DNA of 22,618 bases from a virus. The notes beneath the pieces are model-generated. The model had not been told where the DNA came from. It did not search any database and saw only the letters and a program-made list of their open reading frames with translations. Location of the stretch: IMG/VR virus record IMGVR_UViG_3300045944_000421, positions 1-22,618 of that record. One strand, given 5' to 3'. The translations under genes were made by a program, and so were the position numbers. Shown here piece by piece: positions 1-4,569 of the stretch. The stretch's first letter is position 1, and each line of letters starts with the position of its first letter.

Positions 1-42
1 GTAGGCGTCAGCGACGTCGAGCAGATGATCGATGTCCAGCAT
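1..42 (-). CDS. 5' end of a divergent gene, first 14 codons only
   Basis: Reading leftward from an ATG at 42, fourteen codons stay open to the window edge and give MLDIDHLLDVADAY. This resembles the N-terminus of small phage DNA-binding-type proteins that I recall opposite repressors in rhizobial prophages, but 14 residues cannot prove it. It diverges from the repressor across an 87-bp gap filled with operator sequence, the position of a Cro-like or leftward early gene. Its existence also argues against starting the repressor at the ATG at 25, because the two genes would then overlap head to head through the operator. No Shine-Dalgarno sequence precedes the ATG. Confidence 0.55.
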   Translation of the reverse strand, partial: MLDIDHLLDVADAY

Positions 43-46
43 GATC

Positions 47-78
47 TGACACATTCGGTTAATTTACCGAGTGTGTCA
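47..78. promoter_or_regulatory. Operator O1: 32-bp near-perfect palindrome
   Basis: Fourteen of the sixteen base pairs across the dyad are complementary. The outer arms are TGACACA (47-53) and TGTGTCA (72-78), and the core is CGGT...ACCG. The centre, GGTTAATTTACC at 57-68, is repeated exactly at 822-833 in the early promoter. It lies between the divergent gene and the repressor, so it is most simply the repressor's main operator. The dyad and repeats are seen directly; repressor binding is inferred. Confidence 0.75.
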
Positions 79-79
79 A
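51..79 (-). promoter_or_regulatory. Predicted leftward promoter inside O1
   Basis: On the minus strand a perfect TTGACA -35 box (79 to 74) is followed after 17 bases by a weak -10 box GAATGT (56 to 51). The operator core fills the spacer. Transcription would begin almost at the ATG at 42, giving a leaderless or nearly leaderless message. The -10 is poor, so this rests mainly on the -35 box and the matching layout of the early promoter. Confidence 0.4.
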
Positions 80-80
80 C

Positions 81-92
81 GGTTGACTTACC
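81..92. promoter_or_regulatory. Operator O2: variant copy of the operator core
   Basis: GGTTGACTTACC matches the O1 core GGTTAATTTACC at 10 of 12 positions and keeps the GGT...ACC half-sites. Its centre is 24 bp from that of O1, a little over two helical turns, so both sites would face roughly the same side of the DNA. It overlaps another perfect dyad, GTCAACGGTTGAC at 75-87. It is probably a second, weaker site that allows cooperative binding. Confidence 0.5.
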
Positions 93-94
93 AA

Positions 95-122
95 ATGACA
101 GCACCGATTGCCCCGCTAGAAA
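95..122 (+). promoter_or_regulatory. Predicted repressor promoter
   Basis: ATGACA (95-100, five of six bases of TTGACA) lies 16 bases before TAGAAA (117-122, four of six of TATAAT). The expected start is about 129-130, which is the ATG proposed for the repressor. This would give a leaderless message, as for lambda cI from PRM, and fits the absence of a ribosome binding site there. O2 lies just upstream of the -35 box. Confidence 0.35.
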
Positions 123-129
123 TACCGGC

Positions 130-777
130 ATGCTGGCGGATGTGCTGTTTCGGATTCAGAAGCGCTTGGAAAAGGTGGGGCTTTCCGAATCGCGGGCGGC
201 GATCGCTGCCGGACTCAGCCAGGACGCCATCAGAAACATGCGCAGAACGGTTGAGTCCGGCAAGCTGGGCGCCGGCGTGAACACCAGCACCATCGCCGCG
301 TTGGCTCCGGTGCTGCAGACGACCGTCAGCTGGCTTTTGGAAGAGCGGGGATCGGAAGAACTCAGCGACGACTATATCGATGCACCGACCGTCATCGACG
401 TGCCGCTGATTTCATGGGAAAGCGCAGCAAAGCTGGGAATTTCGGGCGCCCCGATCCTGGCGCAGGACATGTCCCGTGTCGTGCGCGTGGTTGATCTTGA
501 CATACAGGGCAACTGGATCGCGCTTCGGGTGAGCGGCAATGTCATGAACCTCGTTTCACCACACGACTCGATCATTTTCGTCAATCGCCGTGATCGCCGC
601 CTGGAGCCGTTCAAGTATTATCTCATCGGCACCGCAACCGAAGCGCTCTACCGACGCTTTCGCCCACCGCATTTCTGGGAAGGTGTCTCAACCGATCCGC
701 AGTTTAATAAGCCGGTCGTCCTCATTGAGCCGACGACTATCATCGGACGTGTCAAAAAGTCGCGTACCGATTTGTAA
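130..777 (+). CDS. Phage repressor, HTH plus S24-like domain without catalytic residues
   Basis: A 215-residue protein. Residues about 1-70 form a helix-turn-helix DNA-binding region (motif around SRAAIAAGLSQDAIRNMRR). Residues about 90-215 have the LexA/CI-type S24 fold pattern (LRVSGNVMN...SIIFV...EALYRRF). The catalytic Ser in the usual GDSM motif is Val138, and the catalytic Lys is Arg175. Their spacing of 37 residues equals that of LexA Ser119-Lys156, so the alignment is secure. The expected Ala-Gly cleavage bond appears as Ala99-Ala100. It probably maintains lysogeny by binding O1-O3 but cannot cleave itself in the SOS response. The ATG at 130 was chosen because the longer frame from 25 runs through the operator palindrome and the divergent gene. 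Confidence 0.85.
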   Translation: MLADVLFRIQKRLEKVGLSESRAAIAAGLSQDAIRNMRRTVESGKLGAGVNTSTIAALAPVLQTTVSWLLEERGSEELSDDYIDAPTVIDVPLISWESAAKLGISGAPILAQDMSRVVRVVDLDIQGNWIALRVSGNVMNLVSPHDSIIFVNRRDRRLEPFKYYLIGTATEALYRRFRPPHFWEGVSTDPQFNKPVVLIEPTTIIGRVKKSRTDL

Positions 778-801
778 TCGAAATGCAATCGCGGTTTTTT
801 T
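764..801 (+). terminator. Weak intrinsic terminator after the repressor
   Basis: ACCGATT (766-772) can pair with AATC-GGT (787-795, two-base bulge), and the stem is followed by a run of seven T residues at 795-801. The stem is imperfect and overlaps the end of the repressor gene. It would separate the repressor transcript from the early promoter that starts at 813. Confidence 0.35.
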
Positions 802-812
802 ACCCAAGCCGG

Positions 813-841
813 TTGCCGTTAGGTTAATTTACCGTTAGTCT
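813..841 (+). promoter_or_regulatory. Early operon promoter with operator O3 in its spacer
   Basis: TTGCCG (813-818) and TAGTCT (836-841) are separated by 17 bases. The spacer contains GGTTAATTTACC at 822-833, an exact copy of the O1 core. Repressor bound here would block RNA polymerase. The first gene of the operon starts 28 bases downstream behind a good ribosome binding site. The -10 box is weak; the exact operator copy is the strong evidence. Confidence 0.6.
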
Positions 842-869
842 GTTTCTTTCCGCTTGGGAAGGAACGGCG

Positions 870-956
870 ATGAGCGATCCTGTCAGAGGTATCGTCAACG
901 GTCTTTTCATTAGCACTGCACTCTGGGCGATCATCCTGTGGGCGTTGCTGACATGA
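870..956 (+). CDS. 28-residue single-pass membrane peptide
   Basis: ATG at 870 follows a strong ribosome binding site (GGAAGGAA, 857-864). The frame reads MSDPVRGIVNG and then about 17 hydrophobic residues rich in Leu, Ile, Ala and Trp (roughly 11-27), which fit one membrane span. The stop TGA overlaps the ATG of the next gene as ATGA at 953-956, so the two are probably translationally coupled. Similar tiny proteins occur widely in rhizobial genomes as far as I recall, without known function. It could be a genuine membrane peptide or a leader that sets translation of the next gene; the good ribosome binding site and hydrophobic composition support a real product. Confidence 0.6.
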   Translation: MSDPVRGIVNGLFISTALWAIILWALLT

Positions 957-1789
957 TCGAGCGCGATGAACCCGACCCCTGGCTGTTCTGGAAGCGCGCC
1001 ATCCAGGCGCCGGGACTGATCGGCACCTATGAGCTGCCGCTGTTCGTCGATGCGCCAGAGATTGGCTTCTATAGGCTCTTCGACAAACGGCTCGACCGCT
1101 GGGCACCGGTGGCGTTCTTCTTCGACGATGCTGCGCTGCTGTGCTGCCAGGTCGACGGCCGCCTCGTCGAGCCGCTGAAGATGGGCGACATCTGGCACCG
1201 CTGCTGCCGGCATCCGATTTCCTATGCTGCCTACCAGGACGCCATTGCCGGCAACGGCTTTGCCGACGAGCCGCCGGCGCCGGCACTGGGCCATAACTTG
1301 TCGACTGATCTGCGTGAGCAGCTGCTGCTGGAATTCGAGGCCGAGCAGGAGATCGCCCGCGATCTGATGGCCAAGGATCTCAGCCAGGACATTGCCGACC
1401 AGATCGCCATCATGACCAAGCGGCTGTCCGGACTGCGCCAGCGCGCCGACCTGGAGCATACGAAGGAGAAGCGGCCGCACCTGGAAGCCGGCCGCGAAGT
1501 CGATGATCGCTGGCGATTCCGCGATGGGGTGACAGAAACTGTCACCCTGTTGAAAAAACACCTGCAGCCTTGGCTTGACAGCCACGAACCATCGGCTGGC
1601 CGCACCGGCGCCAAAGTATCGCTGCGGCGGGTCTATGTCGGCGAGATCGTCAACGCCGAGCTTTTTTTCGGCGCCGTCAAGGATCGGCCGGAAGTCCGCG
1701 AGGCGCTGCAGAAGGTGGCGAACCAACTGGCCCGCGCGCATGCCGAGACGCCGGGCCTGGTGATACGCGAGGAGGCGAGAGCGATATGA
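953..1789 (+). CDS. Conserved phage protein of unknown function next to RecT
   Basis: A 278-residue protein, probably cytoplasmic. The N-terminal ~90 residues are rich in aromatics and Cys. A GHN motif near residue 102 leads into a charged, probably coiled-coil central region (about 105-200). The C-terminal ~60 residues (TGAKVSLRRVYVGEI..., VKDRPEVREALQKVANQLAR...) match a pattern I recognise from alphaproteobacterial phages, where such genes often lie beside single-strand annealing proteins. Its reaction is unknown. Position two genes before RecT suggests a part in phage recombination or replication, perhaps replacing the missing exonuclease partner, but this is inference. The start is the ATG in the ATGA overlap with the upstream peptide; a GTG at 938 is possible. 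Confidence 0.75.
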   Translation: MIERDEPDPWLFWKRAIQAPGLIGTYELPLFVDAPEIGFYRLFDKRLDRWAPVAFFFDDAALLCCQVDGRLVEPLKMGDIWHRCCRHPISYAAYQDAIAGNGFADEPPAPALGHNLSTDLREQLLLEFEAEQEIARDLMAKDLSQDIADQIAIMTKRLSGLRQRADLEHTKEKRPHLEAGREVDDRWRFRDGVTETVTLLKKHLQPWLDSHEPSAGRTGAKVSLRRVYVGEIVNAELFFGAVKDRPEVREALQKVANQLARAHAETPGLVIREEARAI

Positions 1790-2043
1790 AGCTTACATAT
1801 GCTCGTCGCGCTTGGCTGGAATTGCTAGCCGAACAAGGACCGCACGAACGCCAGCACGGACCCACTGGCTTCTTCTGTCACCAAGTCGGCTGGACGGAAT
1901 GGAATTATCGATATGAAGGCCGGGACATGACGATGGACGAGGCCAAGGCGTGCGTGCCCGAACCTTTCTGGGAACATGCGCGGGCTGCCGGCGAGCGCAT
2001 CACCGAGGCCGGCCTTGCAATATTGAGGGAGGATACCCGATGA
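1786..2043 (+). CDS. Small hypothetical protein
   Basis: An 85-residue protein that starts within an ATGA overlap (1786-1789) and ends within another (2040-2043), so it is embedded in the operon between the conserved unknown and RecT. It is rich in aromatic residues in its middle (GFFCHQVGWTEWNYRY) and ends with a helical, charged stretch. There is no signal peptide, membrane span or repeated Cys/His metal site. I do not recognise the family. Its position suggests an accessory role in recombination or early takeover. Consistent coding phase and tight overlaps at both ends make it a likely real gene. Confidence 0.65.
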   Translation: MKLTYARRAWLELLAEQGPHERQHGPTGFFCHQVGWTEWNYRYEGRDMTMDEAKACVPEPFWEHARAAGERITEAGLAILREDTR

Positions 2044-2978
2044 ACACCCCCGAAACCCGTTTGCCGGCGCTGGTGTCCGGCGGTGCCATCCGCCCGATCA
2101 TCCCGCAGGACTTTGAAGGCGCCTGGCGCATAGCCTCGGCGATCGCCAAGGCCGGCATGCAGCCGCCGGGACTGGAATCGCCGGAAAAGATCACCATTGC
2201 CATTCTCGCCGGCATGGAGGTGGGCTTGCCGCCGATGCAGGCCATCCAGTCGATCGCCATCATCAATAACCGGCCATCGATCTATGGCGACGGCGCGCTG
2301 GCGCTGGTCCGCGCCTCCGGGATGCTCGTTGACATGCAGGAGCGGCTCGACGGCCAGGGCGAGGCGATGACCGCGACCTGCCGCGTGCGCCGTCGTGGCG
2401 AGAATACCGACACCATCCGCCAGTTTTCCGTTGCCGACGCCAAGAAGGCCGGACTGTGGACGCGCAAGGGACCGTGGGAACATTACCCACAGAGGATGCT
2501 GGCCATGCGTGCCCGCGCCTTTGCGCTCAGGGACGGCTTTGCCGATGTGCTGCGCGGCCTCGGCGTGGCCGAGGAGATGGCCGACGTGAAGCCGGCGCCG
2601 CAGCCCGGCCCGCCGCCCGACGACAGCATTCCCGATTTCGGCAGCAGCGTGGTAGACTCCGACCCAGGCGTCACCATTCGCCCCCCAGCCGACGCCGAAG
2701 GCAGCAGCGAAGGTTCCACCCCCTCAGCGCACGACCTCGCTGCTGCCGCCCTGCGCCGCTCGAATGTGCTGGAACTGCTGCTCGAAATCGCCGAGGACGA
2801 GGAACTCGACGCCGAGGACCGGGTGGCCAAGATCGACGGTTTTGGGCCGCGCATGGCCGCCGAGCAACTGAAAGGCGACATGGAGTTTCACAAGGCGCTG
2901 TTTGAGACGGCGGTGAAGGTGGCGCGCGGCCAATTGAAGCCGGATAGCGCGCGGAAGTTCCTGGAAGGGATGAAGTGA
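2040..2978 (+). CDS. recT: RecT-family single-strand annealing protein
   Basis: A 312-residue protein. Residues about 20-180 carry the RecT pattern: AIAKAGM...PEKITIAILAGMEVGLPPMQ, then AIINNRPSIYGDGALALV, and further on AKKAGLW, WEHYPQRMLAMRARAFALRD and ADVLRGLG. RecT proteins coat single-stranded DNA and anneal complementary strands during phage recombination and replication. The C-terminal third is a Pro/Ser-rich linker (about 185-240) followed by a helical tail that may bind partners. The ATG at 2040 overlaps the previous stop (ATGA) and has a GGGAGG ribosome binding site; the frame is open to 1950 but without comparable signals. No RecE/YqaJ-type exonuclease is adjacent, which is unusual. 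Confidence 0.85.
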   Translation: MNTPETRLPALVSGGAIRPIIPQDFEGAWRIASAIAKAGMQPPGLESPEKITIAILAGMEVGLPPMQAIQSIAIINNRPSIYGDGALALVRASGMLVDMQERLDGQGEAMTATCRVRRRGENTDTIRQFSVADAKKAGLWTRKGPWEHYPQRMLAMRARAFALRDGFADVLRGLGVAEEMADVKPAPQPGPPPDDSIPDFGSSVVDSDPGVTIRPPADAEGSSEGSTPSAHDLAAAALRRSNVLELLLEIAEDEELDAEDRVAKIDGFGPRMAAEQLKGDMEFHKALFETAVKVARGQLKPDSARKFLEGMK

Positions 2979-3193
2979 TGCCGGATCCTTCGATCAGACG
3001 CCATCCGCATGACAGCCGGAAAGTCATCGTCACCTTTGACGGCAGCACCTATTCGATGGATGTGGCGAAAGCCGAGGAGATGCTAGCCTTCCTGGAGGCG
3101 CACGTTGACGACCCTGACGTTGACAGCGCCGGCCTGCCGGAATTCATCACGGCCATCCACAAGGCACTGGCATCGGTGAAAGGCACGGCGTGA
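2978..3193 (+). CDS. Small hypothetical protein
   Basis: A 71-residue protein that starts at an ATG sharing one base with the RecT stop (TGATG, 2976-2980). It has a basic N-terminus (SIRRHPHDSRK), a short beta-like stretch (VIVTFDGSTYSMDV), then an acidic helical half (KAEEMLAFLEAHVDDPDVD...). The pattern suggests a small soluble, probably protein-binding fold, but I do not recognise the family. It is translationally coupled to RecT and to the next gene, so it may act with the recombination genes. Confidence 0.65.
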   Translation: MPDPSIRRHPHDSRKVIVTFDGSTYSMDVAKAEEMLAFLEAHVDDPDVDSAGLPEFITAIHKALASVKGTA

Positions 3194-3438
3194 CCCTGAA
3201 GCCGGATCCGCTTTCTTATCCCCCGCGCGGCCTGTCCCGCGAAGAAGCGGCGCGCTATGTCGGCGTCAGCCCGCGGCTGTTCGACGAGATGATTGCCGAT
3301 CGGCGGATGCCGAAACCGCGCCAGGTCAATTCCCGCACCATCTGGGACCGCACCGAGATCGACATCGCGTTTTCCGAATTGCCGCACCAGAACAGCGGCA
3401 ATCGGCTGGATGGGTTCTTCGGCATCAAGGCGTCCTGA
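3190..3438 (+). CDS. AlpA/excisionase-like DNA-binding protein
   Basis: An 82-residue protein. Residues 14-60 (LSREEAARYVGVSPRLFDEMIADRRMP...) have the winged-helix pattern of AlpA and MerR-type excisionases: a helix-turn-helix followed by a short wing containing RTIWDRTEID. Such proteins bend DNA at attachment sites to favour excision, or act as small transcription factors. It begins with GTG in a GTGA overlap (3190-3193) with the previous stop. A tyrosine integrase and candidate attachment region lie about 1.1 and 2.7 kb downstream in the same operon, so excisionase is the best guess; a regulatory role is the alternative. Confidence 0.7.
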   Translation: MTLKPDPLSYPPRGLSREEAARYVGVSPRLFDEMIADRRMPKPRQVNSRTIWDRTEIDIAFSELPHQNSGNRLDGFFGIKAS

Positions 3439-3525
3439 AAAAATACTCGTGTTGCGTATTCGTTCCGCTTGCGTGTTGTGCGCAGAGTGCGTATGTCTGT
3501 GGTGTGTCAACAAACGGAGACACCC
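3439..3525 (+). promoter_or_regulatory. Intergenic region with repeats and possible internal promoter
   Basis: This 87-bp gap is the largest break inside the early operon. CGTGTTG occurs at 3448-3454 and 3472-3478, and TGCGTAT at 3453-3459 and 3488-3494. TTGCGT (3469-3474) is 17 bases before TATGTC (3492-3497), a plausible weak promoter for the HTH gene downstream. A GGAGA ribosome binding site lies at 3516-3520. The repeats could be binding sites for one of the two small DNA-binding proteins that flank the gap. Confidence 0.35.
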
Positions 3526-3741
3526 ATGCAACGACTACGGATAAACACCGGCAGCTCGAAGGCCGAGCACCTCGCGTACGACGTAAAGGAGTGGCGCGGC
3601 AAGGTGCCAGCCCGCATCGCCGCCGAGGTGCTCGGCATATCCAAGCGCACCTTGGACGGCATCGAGCAGGGGCGCGGCTTCACCTATGAGAAACTGCTGC
3701 GCATCGCCATGGAAACGATGCCGCTTGAGGAAAAGAAATGA
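3526..3741 (+). CDS. Small HTH (Cro/CI-like) DNA-binding protein
   Basis: A 71-residue protein. Residues about 22-65 (WRGKVPARIAAEVLGISKRTLDGIEQGRGFTYEKLLRIAME) read as a helix-turn-helix of the Cro/CI kind: a helix, the turn around LGIS, a recognition helix KRTLDGIEQGRG and a supporting helix. It is too small for a dimerisation domain beyond short helices. It is preceded by GGAGA five bases from the ATG and by its own possible promoter, and its stop overlaps the next ATG (ATGA, 3738-3741). It may control integrase expression or the early operon itself. Confidence 0.7.
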   Translation: MQRLRINTGSSKAEHLAYDVKEWRGKVPARIAAEVLGISKRTLDGIEQGRGFTYEKLLRIAMETMPLEEKK

Positions 3742-3944
3742 CAGTCACGCTTGAACTGCTTGGAAAGCAGATGGAGACGCTGATCGGCGAGGTGCGCGGC
3801 TTGCGCGACTCCGTCGATGCCATGCGCGCCGAGATCGACGGCGCCTTTCACATGATGCGCGGCACTGATTCCCGCGTCGAGGGATTGCGCATGATCGTCG
3901 ATGGCCACGGCCAGCGCATCACCGCGCTGGAACGCACGAAATAA
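3738..3944 (+). CDS. Small coiled-coil protein
   Basis: A 68-residue protein that is almost wholly helical with heptad-like spacing (LLGKQMETLIGEVRGLRDSVDAMRAEI...RVEGLRMIVDGHGQRITALERTK), so it probably forms a coiled-coil dimer or trimer. It has no signal peptide or membrane span. The last ten codons (QRITALERTK and the stop) plus the following bases are duplicated about 350 bp downstream. It starts in an ATGA overlap with the HTH gene, which suggests joint expression. Function is unknown. Confidence 0.65.
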   Translation: MTVTLELLGKQMETLIGEVRGLRDSVDAMRAEIDGAFHMMRGTDSRVEGLRMIVDGHGQRITALERTK

Positions 3945-3949
3945 TCAAC
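3912..3949 (+). repeat. Direct repeat, left copy (38 bp, 35/38 identical)
   Basis: This copy is the functional 3' end of the coiled-coil gene and the bases after its stop. It matches 4268-4305 with only three mismatches. The two copies bracket the secreted-protein gene, which suggests a duplication or insertion event. Confidence 0.8.
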
Positions 3950-3974
3950 CAAGATGAGAAAAGGACGAAAAGGA

Positions 3975-4241
3975 ATGAAGCGCTTTCTACTGCTTACCCT
4001 CCTGCTGGCCACCCCGGCGGAGGCGGACCAATTCACCACCAAGTTCGGTACCGAGGGATACTGGGCACCGAAGCAACCGGTTGAGACCCAAACCCAGGAC
4101 CAGTCGCCGCCCGTTCGATCTCACCGGAGGCAACTCTCCGCAAACCCGGAATGGACGCCGACCAGAAAGCCGGCGTGGACCATCAACCGTCCCACCCAGC
4201 CGTCCAATCAGACCATCATCATTGTGATTCCACAGCAATGA
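3975..4241 (+). CDS. Small secreted protein with signal peptide
   Basis: An 88-residue protein. It begins MKRFLLLTLLLATPAEA, a clean Sec signal peptide with a likely cut after residue 17 or 18, followed by about 70 polar residues rich in Pro, Thr, Gln and Arg. The mature part looks unstructured and ends in IIIVIPQQ. The ATG at 3975 was chosen because it gives a proper signal peptide and has AGAAAAGGA nine bases upstream; an ATG at 3954 would add a basic extension. A secreted protein among early genes is typical of a moron that alters the host envelope or the periplasm. I do not recognise the family. Confidence 0.6.
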   Translation: MKRFLLLTLLLATPAEADQFTTKFGTEGYWAPKQPVETQTQDQSPPVRSHRRQLSANPEWTPTRKPAWTINRPTQPSNQTIIIVIPQQ

Positions 4242-4300
4242 AGACCCGGGAATTCCTTGTCAAAACGCAGCGCATCACCGCATTGGAACGCGCGAAATAA
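4238..4300 (+). pseudogene. 20-codon remnant of the coiled-coil gene 3' end
   Basis: An ATG overlapping the secreted gene's stop (ATGA) opens a frame of 20 codons: MKTREFLVKT followed by QRITALERAK and a stop. The second half copies the C-terminus of the coiled-coil protein encoded at 3738-3944 with one substitution. It is most simply a truncated duplicate. It may still be translated by coupling, but is unlikely to have its own function. Confidence 0.5.
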
Positions 4301-4305
4301 TCAAC
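4268..4305 (+). repeat. Direct repeat, right copy (38 bp)
   Basis: Matches 3912-3949 at 35 of 38 positions and stays in the same reading frame (QRITALER-K-stop). It lies just downstream of the secreted-protein gene. Confidence 0.8.
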
Positions 4306-4323
4306 ATCAGAGGGGGAAATGAA

Positions 4324-4569
4324 ATGGAAGATAGCAGCAACATCGGACTCTTGATCCTGGGAGCGCTTTATCTCCTGCCGGGGATCATCGCGTCGGCACG
4401 CAAGCACAAGAACAGGGATCCGATCTTCATCGTCAATCTGTTTTTCGGCTGGACCTTCATCGGCTGGGTGGGTTGCCTCGCCTGGAGCCTGTCGCATCAG
4501 GAGCGGCCAGCGCTCGCCAAGCAGCCTGCATCCGAGTCTCAACTGGGCAAGTGGATTGAATCGAAATGA
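4324..4569 (+). CDS. Superinfection immunity protein (T4 Imm-like)
   Basis: An 81-residue inner-membrane protein with two hydrophobic segments, about residues 7-24 (IGLLILGALYLLPGIIAS) and 33-56. The LYLLPGIIA motif, a short basic loop (RKHKNRD) and then VNLFFGWTFIGWVGCLAW are characteristic of the Imm_superinfect family named after T4 Imm, which blocks DNA entry from superinfecting phages. AGAGGGGG upstream is a strong ribosome binding site. Its stop overlaps the integrase start (ATGA). In a temperate phage it could protect the lysogen or the infected cell from related phages. Family assignment is fairly sure; the target phages are unknown. Confidence 0.8.
   Translation: MEDSSNIGLLILGALYLLPGIIASARKHKNRDPIFIVNLFFGWTFIGWVGCLAWSLSHQERPALAKQPASESQLGKWIESK

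Noticed and set aside
25-129. Longer repressor start at the ATG at 25
   Set aside because: The extra 35 codons cover the operator palindrome and overlap the divergent gene; the domain begins near 130.
824-1741. 305-codon minus-strand frame opposite the conserved unknown gene
   Set aside because: It contradicts operon direction and runs through the early promoter and the membrane peptide; the plus frame has the overlaps and conserved-looking motifs.
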